From: Arthrobacter sp. UM1
GTDB taxonomy: Bacteria; Actinomycetota; Actinomycetes; Actinomycetales; Micrococcaceae
NCBI RefSeq assembly: GCF_020483305.1
Contig: NZ_JACWAB010000003.1
Coordinates: forward strand, 124,001-188,000
Direction: 5' to 3'
Length of the DNA: 64,000 bases
Part shown: piece by piece, positions 1 through 11,388 of the stretch
Position numbering within the stretch: the first letter of the stretch is position 1
Layout of the letters: every line of letters starts with the position of its first letter
The notes under the pieces: generated by a model
What the model saw: the letters and a program-made list of their open reading frames with translations, nothing else
Database searches by the model: none
What the model was told of the DNA's origin: nothing
Made by a program: the position numbers and the translations under genes

Positions 1-90
1 CGGACCGCAGGGAAAGGCTGTCGGTCTCGCGCATTCCCAGCGCAGCGCATGAACACGCAGCGCGGCCCTCAGGGCGCCGCGCACGCAGGA

Positions 91-134
91 CACAGCAAGG
101 GCCCCTCGCCAGACGGCGAGGGGCCCTTGCTGTG
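91..134. terminator. Perfect hairpin downstream of glmM
   Basis: A perfect 20-bp inverted repeat (91-110 pairing with 115-134) with a 4-nt loop lies 49 bp beyond the glmM stop codon. There is no long T-run on either side, as is common for actinobacterial terminators. The rest of 1-183 shows no gene I can support. Confidence 0.8.
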
Positions 135-183
135 TGGGAAGCCGGCGCCGCATGCGGCCGCGTGCCGCCCGCCGGCGCTCCGG

Positions 184-1533
184 TCAGCCGAGCGAGAGGC
201 GCTCCTTCACGGAGTCCGCGAGCGACTCGGCGAGGCGGCGCGCAGCGTCCTCGGCCGGCGCCTCGACCATGACGCGCACGAGCGGCTCGGTTCCCGACGC
301 CCGCAGCAGCACACGGCCGGTCTCTCCGAGCTCTGTCTCGGCTGCGGCCACGGCCGACTGGACTCCCTCGTCCGAGGACACCTTGGTCTTGTCCACGTTC
401 TTCACGTTGATGAGCACCTGCGGGAGCCGCGTCATCTGAGCGGCGAGCTCCTTGAGGGACCTCCCGGTCTGAGCCACGCGGGACGCGATCTGAAGCCCGG
501 TGAGCACTCCGTCCCCCGTCGTCGCGAAGTCGCTGAAGATGACATGGCCGGACTGCTCCCCGCCGAGGCTGAAGCCGCCCTCTCGCATCCCCTCGAGCAC
601 GTAGCGGTCCCCGACGGCGGTCTGCTTCACGGAGATCCCCGCCTCCTGCAGGGCGAGCGTGAGGCCGAGGTTGCTCATGACCGTGGCCACGAGCGTGTCG
701 TCCTTCAGGCGGCCCGCCTCCTTGAGGGCGAGGGCCAGAATGGCCATGATCTGGTCGCCGTCCACCACGGCCCCCTCGTGGTCCACGGCGAGGCAGCGGT
801 CGGCGTCGCCGTCGTGGGCGATGCCGAGGTCCGCCTTGTGCTCGAGGACGGCCTCTTGCAGCTTCTCCAGGTGGGTCGAGCCGTAGCCGTCGTTGATGTT
901 GACGCCGTTGGGGTCGGCGCCGATGACCACGACCTCTGCGCCGGCGTCCGTGAAGACCTCGGGCGAGCACCCGCTGGCCGCGCCGTGAGCACAGTCCAGC
1001 ACCACCTTGAGGCCGTCCAGCCGGTGCGGGAGCGTGGCGAGAAGGTGCAGGACGTACCGGTCCTCGGCGTCCGAGAAGCGGCGGACCTGCCCCACGTCTC
1101 CGCCCTGGGGACGGGGCGCCTCGAGCTCCATGCGCGCCTCGATCCGGTCCTCGTCCGCGTCCGAGAGCTTCTTGCCGCCCCGGGCGAGGAACTTGATGCC
1201 GTTGTCCGGAGCGGGGTTGTGGGAGGCAGAGATCATGACGCCGAAGTCGGCATCGAGATCGGCCACGAGGAAGGCCGTGGCGGGCGTCGGCAGGACGCCG
1301 GCGTCATACACGTCGATCCCGCTGCCGGCCAGGCCCGCCTCAATGGCGGCCGAGATGAACTCGCCGCTGATGCGCGGGTCCCGTGCCACGACGGCGACGG
1401 GCCTCTCCCGCTGCGACTGCTCGTGACCGAGCACGACGGCGGCCGCCTGGGCCAGCTTCATCGCCAGCTCGGGCGTGATGAGATCGTTTGCCGTTCCTCG
1501 CACGCCATCGGTGCCAAATAACCTAGTAGCCAT
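184..1533 (-). CDS. glmM: Phosphoglucosamine mutase
   Basis: GlmM interconverts glucosamine-6-phosphate and glucosamine-1-phosphate, the step that commits hexosamine to UDP-GlcNAc and peptidoglycan. The 449-residue protein has the usual family length. It opens with [13 protein letters not shown], carries the active-site phosphoserine motif ISASHNP (Ser104), a DGDADR metal loop and the sugar-binding GEQSGH segment. I place the start at 1533 rather than further upstream because conservation begins at MATRLF and a TAAGAT -10 box sits 7 nt before this ATG, implying a leaderless mRNA. In many actinobacteria glmM directly follows rpsI; here the sialic acid block separates them. Confidence 0.96.
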   Translation of the reverse strand: MATRLFGTDGVRGTANDLITPELAMKLAQAAAVVLGHEQSQRERPVAVVARDPRISGEFISAAIEAGLAGSGIDVYDAGVLPTPATAFLVADLDADFGVMISASHNPAPDNGIKFLARGGKKLSDADEDRIEARMELEAPRPQGGDVGQVRRFSDAEDRYVLHLLATLPHRLDGLKVVLDCAHGAASGCSPEVFTDAGAEVVVIGADPNGVNINDGYGSTHLEKLQEAVLEHKADLGIAHDGDADRCLAVDHEGAVVDGDQIMAILALALKEAGRLKDDTLVATVMSNLGLTLALQEAGISVKQTAVGDRYVLEGMREGGFSLGGEQSGHVIFSDFATTGDGVLTGLQIASRVAQTGRSLKELAAQMTRLPQVLINVKNVDKTKVSSDEGVQSAVAAAETELGETGRVLLRASGTEPLVRVMVEAPAEDAARRLAESLADSVKERLSLG

Positions 1534-1540
1534 CGGGAAC

Positions 1541-1546
1541 ATCTTA
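1541..1546 (-). promoter_or_regulatory. glmM -10 element, leaderless
   Basis: TAAGAT on the minus strand ends 7 nt before the glmM ATG, which would put the transcription start on or next to the start codon. No clear -35 is visible. It would lie in the nagB-glmM gap, so glmM could also be read through from nagB. Confidence 0.4.
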
Positions 1547-1639
1547 GGCCCGCCTGCCGCTGACCTCCCAGATTCCCGCGCCGCACGTGTCAGCTCCATG
1601 CCCACGCCCTCTCCCGCGGCCTCGACCCGCGCCGCCCCG

Positions 1640-2380
1640 TCAGATCCGCCGGGCCAGCTGTGACGCGGCGGCTTCGTCGGCCACGACGAGGACGCTCGGA
1701 TGCCTCTGCAGGATGCTCGCCGGGCACTCCGGGGTGACGGGGCCGTTCACCATGGCCGCCAGCCCGCCGGCCTTCGACTCGCCCTGGGCCAGCAGCACGA
1801 TCCTCCGCGCCTCCAGGATGGTTCCGATCCCCTGCGTCACGCACTCCTCGGGAACGTCCTCCACCCTTCCCCCGAAGAACCTCGCGTTGTCCTGCCGGGT
1901 CTGCGGGGTGAGCCTCTGCACGCGCGTCCGGCTCTCCGGCGAGGAGCCCGGCTCGTTGAAGCCGATGTGCCCGTTCGACCCGATGCCGAGGATCTGGACG
2001 TCCACGCCCCCGGCCGCAGCCATCGCGGCCTCGTACTCCGCGCAGGCCGAGACCGGATCCTCGGCGCTCCCCGGCGGAACCCGGACGTGCTCGGGCAGGA
2101 GCCCCACCCGCTCGCAGACCTCCCGCCGGATGACGGCGTGATAGCTCTCAGGGTGCTCCGGGCTGATGCCCCTGTACTCGTCCAGCGCGAAGGCCCGGAC
2201 CGGCGCCGGATCGAACCGCCCCGCCGCTGCCGCCTCGGCAAGGTGCCGGTAGGTGGAGAGGGGGCTCGAGCCCGTCGCCACGCCCAGAACAGGCGAGGAA
2301 GAGTCCGCGAGCGCCTCGATGACGGCCTCGGCGGCCGCACGTCCTGCCTCGTATTCGTCCTTGACGACCAGTATCTCCAT
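1640..2380 (-). CDS. nagB: Glucosamine-6-phosphate deaminase
   Basis: NagB converts glucosamine-6-phosphate to fructose-6-phosphate and ammonia, the last step in amino sugar and sialic acid catabolism. The 246-residue protein has the family landmarks: the phosphate-binding loop LGVATGSSP near residues 32-40, the catalytic FALDEY segment, and [13 protein letters not shown]. It is divergent from nagA with 111 bp between start codons and sits upstream of glmM in the same direction, so the two enzymes that compete for GlcN-6-P are neighbours. A TATCAT -10 box ends 8 nt before the ATG, suggesting a leaderless or nearly leaderless transcript. Confidence 0.95.
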   Translation of the reverse strand: MEILVVKDEYEAGRAAAEAVIEALADSSSPVLGVATGSSPLSTYRHLAEAAAAGRFDPAPVRAFALDEYRGISPEHPESYHAVIRREVCERVGLLPEHVRVPPGSAEDPVSACAEYEAAMAAAGGVDVQILGIGSNGHIGFNEPGSSPESRTRVQRLTPQTRQDNARFFGGRVEDVPEECVTQGIGTILEARRIVLLAQGESKAGGLAAMVNGPVTPECPASILQRHPSVLVVADEAAASQLARRI

Positions 2381-2388
2381 AACCCGTC

Positions 2389-2394
2389 ATGATA
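2389..2394 (-). promoter_or_regulatory. nagB -10 element, leaderless
   Basis: TATCAT on the minus strand (5 of 6 to consensus) lies 8 nt before the nagB ATG. The -35 region is weak, which would suit an activated or repressed promoter in the divergent nagB-nagA spacer. Confidence 0.45.
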
Positions 2395-2478
2395 TCTCCT
2401 GCCGGCCGAGACTCTGCACTCGGATGTCACAGTTCTTCATCTCCGCCGATCTGTCACCCCCGCCGCGTTCGGGAACCC

Positions 2479-2484
2479 TATGAT
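2479..2484 (+). promoter_or_regulatory. nagA -10 element, leaderless
   Basis: TATGAT lies 7 nt before the ATG at 2492 and overlaps a possible upstream ATG at 2480. This spacing is that of an actinobacterial leaderless promoter and argues that nagA starts at 2492. The 2381-2478 spacer contains no DasR-type palindrome that I can recognise. Confidence 0.45.
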
Positions 2485-2491
2485 CGGGCAC

Positions 2492-3655
2492 ATGCACCCT
2501 GATCCGCCGCTCGCCGGCCACGCCCCTCTTTCCGTCGAGCCCCTCTGCGAAACCGCCTCGCGGGCAGCAGACCCCCTCCTTGTGACCGGCGCCAGGCCGT
2601 GGAGGCCAGGAGCGCCGACCTGGGCCCTCACCACGGCGGACAGGGTGCTGGACGCCGGCACCGGGGCCCCTCCGGCCGATGTCGAGCCGCGGACGCGCAT
2701 CGACGCCGCCGGACGGACGCTCGCGCCGTCCTTCACGGACATCCACTGCCACGGCGGCGGAGGAGCCTCCGCCGAGGAGGGCGGCGTCGAGACCCTGCTG
2801 CGCACCCATCGCGGGCACGGAACGGGCCTGCTCGTGCTCTCCCTCGTCTCCAATCCGGTCGAGGAGATGGCCGCCACGGCCGCTCGTATCGCCTCGGAGG
2901 CCCGCCGGCTGCCGGGGTTCGCGGGCATTCACCTGGAAGGCCCCTGCCTCTCCCCCACGCACAAGGGGGCCCACGACCTCCGGCACCTGGCACGTCCCAG
3001 CGCCCGGGCCCTGGAGCCCGTGCTCGAAGCCGCCGAGGGCCTCGTCCGCCAGGTCACGCTCGCCCCTGAGCTCGACGACGGCCTCGAGGCGACGCGTTTC
3101 CTCGTGGAGAACGGCATCGCCGTGGGCGTGGGCCACACCGGCGCCGACTACGCGACCGCGAGCGCGGCGTTCGATGCAGGAGCGAGCCTGCTGACACACG
3201 CGTTCAACGCCATGCCCGGCCTGCACCACCGCACCCCGGGGCCCGTCGCCGCCGCCCTCGACGCCTCGCACGTCACCCTGGAGCTCATCGCGGACGGAGT
3301 GCACGTCCATCCGGCAATGATTCGCCTCCTCTTCGCGGCCGCACCCGGACGGGTCGCCCTCGTCACCGACGCCATGGCGGCCGCCGGACAGCATGACGGG
3401 ACGTACCGCCTCGGCGGTCTCGCCGTCGAGGTGACCGACGGAGTCGCCCGCCTCGCCGGCACGGAGACCATCGCCGGCAGCACCCTCACGATGGACCGGG
3501 CCGTCGCCGTCGCGGCGGCGAGCGGCGCTCCCCTCTCGGCCGCGCTCGAGGCGGCGACGACGACCCCCGCCCGCGCCCTGGGACTGGACGCCTCCGCCGC
3601 AGCAGGCGGCATCGCCGCAGGAGCGCCCGCTCCCCTGCTCGTCGCGATGCCGTAG
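2492..3655 (+). CDS. nagA: N-acetylglucosamine-6-phosphate deacetylase
   Basis: NagA removes acetate from GlcNAc-6-P to give GlcN-6-P for NagB. The 387-residue amidohydrolase shows the metal-site HCH (85-87), HLEGP (Glu149), GHTGA (His215), HAFNAM (His236) and the catalytic Asp in [10 protein letters not shown] (Asp293). Its N-terminal 80 residues are loosely conserved and carry the small beta-sandwich expected in this family. An ATG four codons upstream (2480) is possible, but the -10 box overlaps it. It reads away from nagB and toward the transporter genes, 157 bp ahead of the importer lipoprotein. Confidence 0.93.
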   Translation: MHPDPPLAGHAPLSVEPLCETASRAADPLLVTGARPWRPGAPTWALTTADRVLDAGTGAPPADVEPRTRIDAAGRTLAPSFTDIHCHGGGGASAEEGGVETLLRTHRGHGTGLLVLSLVSNPVEEMAATAARIASEARRLPGFAGIHLEGPCLSPTHKGAHDLRHLARPSARALEPVLEAAEGLVRQVTLAPELDDGLEATRFLVENGIAVGVGHTGADYATASAAFDAGASLLTHAFNAMPGLHHRTPGPVAAALDASHVTLELIADGVHVHPAMIRLLFAAAPGRVALVTDAMAAAGQHDGTYRLGGLAVEVTDGVARLAGTETIAGSTLTMDRAVAVAAASGAPLSAALEAATTTPARALGLDASAAAGGIAAGAPAPLLVAMP

Positions 3656-3710
3656 CCGCCCCCCTCCCCGAGGCTGCACGGGCGCCGCATCAGCCGACGT
3701 GAGTCTTGAA

Positions 3711-3749
3711 TTAGAGAGTTTGACTAACGTTTGTGGCCTCTATTACATT
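3711..3749 (+). promoter_or_regulatory. Promoter and possible operator of the importer-nan operon
   Basis: TTGACT (3720-3725) is followed by TATTAC (3741-3746, spacer 15) or TACATT (3744-3749, spacer 18). The stretch is strikingly AT-rich against its surroundings. TTAG (3711-3714) and CTAA (3724-3727) form the ends of an imperfect 17-bp palindrome over the -35, a reasonable place for a repressor. No NanR-like gene is present in the window. Confidence 0.45.
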
Positions 3750-3812
3750 CATGGTGGGCGCGGGACTCCGGTCCCCGCGCCCCGCCTCATCACGACCATC
3801 AAGGTGGCAACC

Positions 3813-5414
3813 ATGAAAACTCCTGAGATCCTGAGCACGGAGAACAGCCGTCGCTCGTTCCTCAAGCTCGCGGGAAGCATCAGCGCAGCGGGGGCCTTCG
3901 CCGCGACCATCTCCGCCTGCGGCGGCAGCCCGTCGAGCAGCGCCGGAGGCTCCGGCGGCAAGAAGTCGCTCGAAGCGGGCATCTCGTACGCGCTCTCGAC
4001 CGGCTTCGATCCCGCCACGTCGTCCGGGGCCACGCCCATGGCCGCCAACCTCCACGTGTTCGAGGGGCTCACGGAGCTCCACCCCGCCACGCGGAAGCGC
4101 TACCTCGCTCTGGCGGCCGAAGAGCCCAAGATGGTCTCTCCCACGCAGTACGAGGTGACCCTCCGCTCGGGGGCCAAGTTCCACAACGGTGACCCGGTCA
4201 CGGCCGAGGACGTCGCGTTCTCCTTCGAGCGCATCCTCACCCCGGAGAACAAGTCCCTCTTCCGCCAGTTCATCCCGTTCATCAAGGGCGTGAAGGCGAA
4301 GGACGAGAAAACGGTCTCCTTCGAGCTCAAGCACGAGTTCGCCCTCTTCGCCGACCGCATCAGCGTGGTCAAGGTCGTGCCGAAGAAGGTCGTCGAGAAG
4401 GACCAGAAGGCCTTTGACGCCGCTCCGGTCGGATCCGGCCCGTACAAGCTGGTCTCGGCCGTCAAGGACGACAAGATCACCTTCGAGAAGTTCGCGGACT
4501 ACAACGGCTCCATGAAGGCCAAGGCGGACACGATGACCTGGTTCCTCCTCTCGGACGCCTCGGCTCGCGTGAGCGCGGTGGAGACCAACCGGGTCCAGGC
4601 CATCGAGGACGTGCCGTACCTCGATGCGGACCGCCTCAAGAAGAACGCCAAGGTGGAGGCCGTCCAGTCCTTCGGACTGCTCTTCCTCATGTTCAACTGC
4701 GAGGAGAAGCCGTTCTCGGACAAGCGTGTGCGTCAGGCCCTCCACTACGGCCTGGACACGGAGAGCGTCATCAAGAAGGCGCTTCTCGGCAACGCCACCG
4801 CCGCCACGGGCTACGTCCAGAAGGAGCACCCGAACTACAACAAGGCCAAGACGGTCTACGACTACGACCCGGACAAGGCGGCGTCCCTCCTCAAGGAGGC
4901 CGGAGTGGACAAGCTCGAGTTCGAGCTGCTCACCACCGACACCTCCTGGGTGAAGGACCTCGCCCCGATCCTGCTCGAGTCGTGGAACAAGATCCCCGGC
5001 GTCAAGGCCACGGTGAAGAGCCTGCAGTCCGGCGCGCTGTACTCGGACCACGTCAACCCGGGCAAGTTCACCGTCGTGGCGGCGCCGGGCGACCCGTCCG
5101 TCTTCAGCAATGACATGGACCTGCTCCTGTCCTGGTTCTACCGCGGAGACGTCTGGCCGGCCAAGCGCTACCGCTGGGCGTCCACCGAGGCCTACAAGAC
5201 CGTGCAGAAGAAGCTGGACGAGGCCGCCATGGCCACGAAGGACGAAGACGCCCAGAAGGCCTGGAACGAGATCGTGGACATCATCTCGGACGAGGTCCCG
5301 CTGTACCCCGTGTTCCACCGTCAGCTCCCCACGGCGTGGAAAGACGACAAGCTGGACGGCTTCAAGCCGCTGCCCACCACCGGCATGTCGTTCATCGACG
5401 TCGGGCGCAAGTAG
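3813..5414 (+). CDS. ABC importer substrate-binding lipoprotein (family 5), probable sialic acid binder
   Basis: A 533-residue extracellular solute-binding protein of the dipeptide/oligopeptide (SBP_bac_5) family. The N-terminus has a twin-arginine signal ([10 protein letters not shown], residues 12-21) and a lipobox ISAC with Cys36 as the lipidation site, so it is predicted to be exported folded through Tat and anchored outside the membrane. The ATG at 3813 follows an AAGGTGG ribosome site; earlier in-frame starts would bury the signal peptide. Lysine codons are unusually frequent for this window. Next to nanA-, nanK- and nanE-like genes, the likely ligand is N-acetylneuraminate, as for SatA and SiaE-type systems. 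Peptides remain an alternative because family-5 binders are mostly peptide or nickel binders. Confidence 0.85.
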   Translation: MKTPEILSTENSRRSFLKLAGSISAAGAFAATISACGGSPSSSAGGSGGKKSLEAGISYALSTGFDPATSSGATPMAANLHVFEGLTELHPATRKRYLALAAEEPKMVSPTQYEVTLRSGAKFHNGDPVTAEDVAFSFERILTPENKSLFRQFIPFIKGVKAKDEKTVSFELKHEFALFADRISVVKVVPKKVVEKDQKAFDAAPVGSGPYKLVSAVKDDKITFEKFADYNGSMKAKADTMTWFLLSDASARVSAVETNRVQAIEDVPYLDADRLKKNAKVEAVQSFGLLFLMFNCEEKPFSDKRVRQALHYGLDTESVIKKALLGNATAATGYVQKEHPNYNKAKTVYDYDPDKAASLLKEAGVDKLEFELLTTDTSWVKDLAPILLESWNKIPGVKATVKSLQSGALYSDHVNPGKFTVVAAPGDPSVFSNDMDLLLSWFYRGDVWPAKRYRWASTEAYKTVQKKLDEAAMATKDEDAQKAWNEIVDIISDEVPLYPVFHRQLPTAWKDDKLDGFKPLPTTGMSFIDVGRK

Positions 5415-5551
5415 CCCGGACTCTCTCGGGAGGGCGCAGGCGGACTTCTGCCCCCAGCAGCGCCTGCGCCCTCTCCTTCCCCGTCTGCGCGCTCCCCCTC
5501 GGGGAGGCGCCCCCGCATTGATTTCCACTCGAGACAAGGGAGAGAGCCCTC

Positions 5552-6505
5552 GTGGCGAACATCCTCCGACTGCTCGGGCGGCGGCTCGCCGCTCTGCCGT
5601 TCATGATCCTGGGCGTGACGCTCCTGGTCTTCGTCGTCCTCCAGTTCGCTCCCGGCGACCAGGCCACCACGGCCCTCGGCGAAGGCGCGAGCGAGGAGGC
5701 CAAGGAGGCCTACCGCGCCGAGCACGGGCTGAACGATCCGCTCATCGTCCAGTACATCGCCTTCCTCTCCCGCCTGGCCCGGTTCGACCTCGGATCCACC
5801 ACGCCGCCGGCTCAGCCGATCACGGGCATCATCGCGGGGGCGTTCCCCATCACGCTCCAGCTGACCTTCTGGGGTGTTCTCCTCGCCGTCGCGGTCTCGC
5901 TCACCCTCGGCGTCACGGCGGCCCTGTACCGAGACCGGTGGCCGGACCAGGCGATCCGCGTGTTCTCGATCGCCGCTGTCGCCACACCCTCCTTCTGGCT
6001 GGGCATCCTCCTCATCCAGTGGCTCGCCATCGGCACGCCGGTCTTCCCCGCCGGCGGCCTGACTCCCTTCGCGGAGAGCCCTTCCGAGTACTTCCGGTCG
6101 ATGGCACTGCCGGCCGTCGCCCTGGCCGTGCCCGTGTGCGCGTCGCTCATCCGCGTGGTCCGCACCTCGATGGTCGAGGAGATGGACCGGGACTACGTCC
6201 GCACCGCGATCGGCAACGGGGTTCCCCGCGGCGAGGTCATCCGGCGCAACGTGCTGCGGAACGCGCTCATCACCCCTGTCACCGTGCTCGGCCTGCGGAT
6301 CGGCTACCTGCTCGGCGGCGCCGTGGTCATCGAGATGATCTTCTCCCTGCCGGGCATGGGACAGCTCATCCTCAACGGCATCACGAACAACGACGTCAAC
6401 CTCGTGCAAGGCGTGACCCTGACGATCGCGCTGACGTTCGTGCTCGTCAACATCGTCGTCGACCTCCTCTACCTCGTCATCAACCCCCGCCTCAGGACGG
6501 TGTGA
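5552..6505 (+). CDS. ABC importer permease, DppB type
   Basis: A 317-residue inner membrane permease with six predicted membrane segments, beginning with the RRLAALPFMILGVTLLVFVV helix typical of DppB/OppB. The cytoplasmic EAA loop (near residues 206-225, with ...NGVPRGEVIRRNVLRNALI) contacts the ATPase. It starts with GTG behind GGGAGAG and is 137 bp after the binding protein. It is followed 3 bp later by the second permease, which here is fused to an ATPase. Substrate inferred from context as sialic acid. Confidence 0.88.
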   Translation: MANILRLLGRRLAALPFMILGVTLLVFVVLQFAPGDQATTALGEGASEEAKEAYRAEHGLNDPLIVQYIAFLSRLARFDLGSTTPPAQPITGIIAGAFPITLQLTFWGVLLAVAVSLTLGVTAALYRDRWPDQAIRVFSIAAVATPSFWLGILLIQWLAIGTPVFPAGGLTPFAESPSEYFRSMALPAVALAVPVCASLIRVVRTSMVEEMDRDYVRTAIGNGVPRGEVIRRNVLRNALITPVTVLGLRIGYLLGGAVVIEMIFSLPGMGQLILNGITNNDVNLVQGVTLTIALTFVLVNIVVDLLYLVINPRLRTV

Positions 6506-6508
6506 TCC

Positions 6509-8547
6509 ATGCGCTTCGGACTTGCAGACCGGCTCAGCCGGCCAGGCATCGCCTTCAGGGCCCTTCCCAACGCCTCCAAGGCGGCCCTTCTCTTCCTCGT
6601 GGCCGTCAGCCTCATCGCGGTGCTGGCGCCGGCCATCGCACCGCATGACCCTCTCTCCTCGGGGGCTCCGGCCCAGGCGCCGAGCGCCGAGCACCCGTTC
6701 GGCACGGACCGCCTCGGCAGGGACGTCCTCTCGCGGCTGCTCTACGGCGCCCAGACCTCGCTCGTGATCGGTCTCGGCGCTGTGGGCCTGGCCGTGCTGA
6801 CCGGCGCGGTCATCGGGTCCTTCGCGGCCACGAGCCGCAAGGTCGTGGACGAGTCCACGATGCGCGTCATGGACGTGGTCATGGCCTTCCCGGGCATCGC
6901 CCTCGCCGCAGTGCTGCTGGCCACCATGGGCAACTCTGTTCCCGTCATCATCGTGGCCATCGCCGTGATCTACACGCCGCAGCTCGCACGAGTGGTCCGG
7001 GCCAACGTCCTCTCGCAGTGGAACGAGGACTACGTCCGGGCTGAGCGTGTGCTCGGTGCCGGCCGGATCCACATCCTGGTCCGGCACATCGTCCGGAACA
7101 CGGCGGCGCCGATCCTCGTCTTCGCCACGGTCATGGTGGCGGACGCCATCATCTTCGAGGCCTCCCTCTCCTTCCTCGGGGCGGGCGTGCAGGATCCGGC
7201 TCCGAGCTGGGGCAACGTCATCTCCTACGGCCGCACGATCGTCCTCAACGGGGCCTGGTGGGCCACGACGTTCGCCGGCATGGTCATCCTGTCCACGGTG
7301 CTCAGCCTCAACGTCCTCGCCGAGGGGCTGACCGACGCGATGGTCAACCCCCGCCTGCGCTCGGCCGTGAAGATCCAGGAGAAGGACAACACGAAGGAGG
7401 CCGTGCGCGCGGAGGCCGCCGAGCGTCCCGAGGGCGGCTCGAGCGCAGCGGCGGTCGAGCCGGCGGCGCTGACCGAAGCCCTCGGAGCCCTTCGGGAGAC
7501 GGAGTCTCGGCGCACCGACCGCCTGTCCCTGACCGGTGAGCCCAGGGCCATTCTGGAGGTCCGCGACCTCTCCATCTCCTTCCCGCAGCGCTTCGGAGAC
7601 GTCCCCGTGGTGGACAGGGTCTCCTTCACCGTCCGCGAGGGCGAGACCATGGGCCTCGTCGGCGAGTCCGGCTGCGGCAAGTCCATCACCTCGCTCGCGA
7701 TCATGGGCCTGCTGGCTCCGAGCGCCGTCGTCACGGGATCGATCCGCTTCGACGGCCGGGAGCTCGTGACGCCTTCGCGGAAGCCGCACGAGATCGAGAA
7801 GACGTATGCGGGCCTGAGGGGCGAGCAGATCGCCATGGTCTACCAGGACGCCCTCAGCTCGCTGAATCCGTCCATGCTCATCAAGGACCAGATGCTGCAG
7901 CTGACCCGGCGGGGCGGCCGCCTCTCCCCGGAGGAGCTGCTGAGGCTCGTCAAGCTCGACCCCGAGCGCACGCTCAAGTCCTACCCGCACGAGCTCTCCG
8001 GCGGTCAGAGGCAGCGAGTCCTCATCGCGATGGCGCTCTCCCGATCGCCGAAGCTCGTCGTGGCAGACGAGCCCACGACGGCGCTCGACGTCACCGTTCA
8101 GAAGCAGGTGGTGGACCTCCTCAACGAGCTCCGCGAGCAGCTGGGGTTCGCCATGGTCTTCGTCAGCCACGACCTCGCGCTCGTCGCCTCCCTCGCACAC
8201 CGGGTGACGGTCATGTATGCGGGCCAGGTCGTGGAGTCCGGGGCCACGGCGGAGGTCCTCGCCGATCCACGGCACGAGTACACCCGCGGTCTCCTCGGCG
8301 CCGTGCTGTCCATCGAGGCAGGCTCGGGCCGCCTGCACCAGATCCCCGGGTCGGTTCCGAGTCCGCGGGACTTCGCCTCCGGCGACCGATTCGCTCCGCG
8401 TTCGCTCCGGCCGGACGCGGATCCCGAGCAGCCCCTCGATCTCGTCTCCCTCGAGGGCCGAGACCACGCCTACGCCGCACCGCGCCCCGCCTCCTCGGAG
8501 TCCGGCGCGGTGGAGTCGGGCCCCGAGCAGTCCGAAGGAGCCATCGC

Positions 8548-8551
<4 letters not shown>
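6509..8551 (+). CDS. ABC importer permease-ATPase fusion (DppC-DppD)
   Basis: One 680-residue chain joins a DppC-like permease (residues 1-285; EAA loop about 165-195) to a DppD-like ATPase through a charged, Ala/Glu-rich linker (about 286-345). The ATPase is intact: Walker A GESGCGKS (385-392), Q446, signature LSGGQ (496-500), Walker B VVADE (517-521) and His554, then the C-terminal oligopeptide-transporter extension with the PGSVPSP segment. Such fusions are known in this family, and I recall the same architecture in sialic acid importers (SatC of Haemophilus ducreyi, SiaG of Corynebacterium). The stop overlaps the next ATG (ATGA), so coupling to the second ATPase is tight. Confidence 0.92.
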
Positions 8552-9410
<859 letters not shown>

Positions 9411-9414
<4 letters not shown>

Positions 9415-10337
9415 CCGCAGCACGCCCGCTCTACTCCGGCGTCATTCCGCCCGTCGTGACCCCTCGGACGCCGGACGGGGAGGTGGATCTCGCGGGGGTT
9501 GAGGCCGTCACCGACCACCTCATCTCCGGCGGGGTGCACGCTCTCTTCCCGTTGGGCTCGTCGGGCGAGACCCCCTATCTCACCGCCTCGGAGCGGGACG
9601 CCGTGCTCGCCTCCGTGGTGAGCGCGACGGCGGGGCGGGTGCCCCTCCTCGTCGGGGCAAACGAGCAGACCACGTCCCGCACCATTGAGGAGGCTCTCCG
9701 GGTCGCGGACTTCGGCGCCGACGCCGTCGTCGTGACCAGCCCCTACTATGCGCTCGTCGACGACGCGGAAGTGCGCGAGCACTTCCGGGCAGTGAAGGCC
9801 GCCGTCGGAATCCCCGTCCTGGCCTACGACGTCCCTGTGAGGACGGGTTACAAGCTCTCCGCCGCGCTGCTCGCGGACCTCGCGGAGAGCGGCATCATCG
9901 ACGGCGTCAAGGACTCCTCAGGAGACGACGTCGCCTTCCGCCAGCTTGCGCTGCAGACCCGGGGCCTGGAGCGGTTCTCGGTGCTCTCGGGCCACGAGGT
10001 GGTGTGCGACGGCGCCCTGCTCGGCGGTGCGCACGGCATCGTCCCGGGCCTCGCCAATGTGGACCCGGCCGGCTACCGCCGCCTCTACGACGCGTCCCAG
10101 CGCGGCGACTGGGACACCGCACGGTCCGAGCAGGACCGCCTGGCGCGGCTCTTCTCCATCGTGAACGTGCCGGACCGCCGCCGTGTCTCGGCCGGAGCGG
10201 CCGGACTGGGCGCCTTCAAGACCGCGCTCGTGGAGCTCGGTGTCATCCGGTCGAACAGGATGAGCGCCCCCATGGCGTCGCTCACGTCGGAGGAGTCTGC
10301 TGAGATCCGGGAGATCCTCCATGCCTGCGGTCTCTGA
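9411..10337 (+). CDS. N-acetylneuraminate lyase-like class I aldolase (DapA/NanA family)
   Basis: A 308-residue (beta/alpha)8 aldolase of the DapA/NanA family with GSSGE (49-53), the catalytic Tyr139 and the Schiff-base Lys167 in GVKDSSGD. Residues alone do not decide the substrate: VPVRTG after the tyrosine is closer to dihydrodipicolinate synthase, and Asp140 stands where Asn is usual. Its place between the importer ATPase and the nanK/nanE-like genes, with ATGA and 17-bp overlaps, argues for cleavage of N-acetylneuraminate to ManNAc and pyruvate. A different 2-keto-3-deoxy sugar acid is possible. Confidence 0.8.
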
Positions 10338-11388
10338 CCGCGTGCCTGCGGGAGCAGACCCAGCGCCGCAGGGCTCGGTGCCCGGGCCGGCCGCCGCGGA
10401 CGCGACGCTGCCGCCGCGGGTGCGGACGGCCGTCGGGGTGGACCTCGGCGGGACGAAGATCGCGGCTGCGGTCGTCGACGAGCACGCTCGGATCCTTGCC
10501 CGGGCCACGGTGCCCACCCCTGCCCAGGACGGCCCTGCAGCGGTTCTCGACGCCGCCGCCGAGTCCGTGCGGCAGGCCCTCCGCTCGGCGCCGGTGTCGG
10601 ATTCCGCCGTGCTCGGCGTCGGAATCGGGTCAGCAGGAGTCATCGACCCGGTTCGGGGCACCGTGGTGAGCGCCACGAGCGCACTCAAGGACTGGGCCGG
10701 AACCGCGCTGTGCGCCGAGCTCGCCGCCCGTCTCCGCGGAGAGATCCCGACTCTCCGAGGCCCGGGCTCCTGTCTCGCGGTCAACGACGTGCACGCGCAC
10801 GCCCTCGGGGAGGCGAGCGCCGGCGCCGCTCGTCGTGCATCGTCCGCGCTCCTCGTGGCGTTCGGGACCGGTGTGGGAGGCTGCTTCGTCCTGAACGGAC
10901 GCGTGCTCACCGGACACAGGTCGGCGGCAGGACATCTGGGCCACCTCCCCTCCCCCGCCGCCGCAGGGATGCCCTGCACGTGCGGGGCGCAGGGACACCT
11001 CGAGGCGGTGGCCTCCGGACCGGCCGTCCACGCCGCCTTCGTCCGCTCGGTCCGCGACGCCGCCCCAGCCGACACGCGCGGCGTCTTCGAGCTGGCCCGG
11101 GCCGGGTCGCCGGAGGCGCGGCGCATCATCGAGGCGGCTGCCGCAGCCGCCGGCGAGGCCCTCGCCGGCGTGGCCAACACCCTGGACCCTGAGGCCGTCG
11201 TCATCTCCGGCGGACTCGCCGGCTCGGGAGAGCTCTGGTGGACGCCGCTGCGGCAGGCTTTCGCCGCAGGCCTCATTCCAGCGCTCCGGGGCCTGGAACC
11301 GGTGCCCGCTGCCCTGGGACCGGACGCAGCAGTGCTCGGCGCGGCCTCTCTCATCCTGAATCCGTCCGCCACCGAGGAGATCCCGTGA
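10321..11388 (+). CDS. nanK: ROK-family sugar kinase, probable N-acetylmannosamine kinase
   Basis: A 355-residue ROK kinase with the phosphate motif DLGGTK (41-46), the FGTGVGG loop, GHLGH and the zinc-type motif CTCGAQGHLE, in which the third cysteine of the usual CxCGxxGC is replaced by His. There is no N-terminal helix-turn-helix, so it is an enzyme rather than a ROK repressor. The first 33 residues are low-complexity; GTG codons at 10342 or 10420 are alternative starts. Between nanA- and nanE-like genes it should phosphorylate ManNAc to ManNAc-6-P. Confidence 0.85.
   Translation: MPAVSDRVPAGADPAPQGSVPGPAAADATLPPRVRTAVGVDLGGTKIAAAVVDEHARILARATVPTPAQDGPAAVLDAAAESVRQALRSAPVSDSAVLGVGIGSAGVIDPVRGTVVSATSALKDWAGTALCAELAARLRGEIPTLRGPGSCLAVNDVHAHALGEASAGAARRASSALLVAFGTGVGGCFVLNGRVLTGHRSAAGHLGHLPSPAAAGMPCTCGAQGHLEAVASGPAVHAAFVRSVRDAAPADTRGVFELARAGSPEARRIIEAAAAAAGEALAGVANTLDPEAVVISGGLAGSGELWWTPLRQAFAAGLIPALRGLEPVPAALGPDAAVLGAASLILNPSATEEIP

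Noticed and set aside
5321-8467. A 3.1-kb open frame antisense to the importer genes
   Set aside because: Its translation is rich in Arg, Glu, Asp and His with no domain, and it mirrors the GC-rich third codon positions of the importer genes. It is a compositional shadow.
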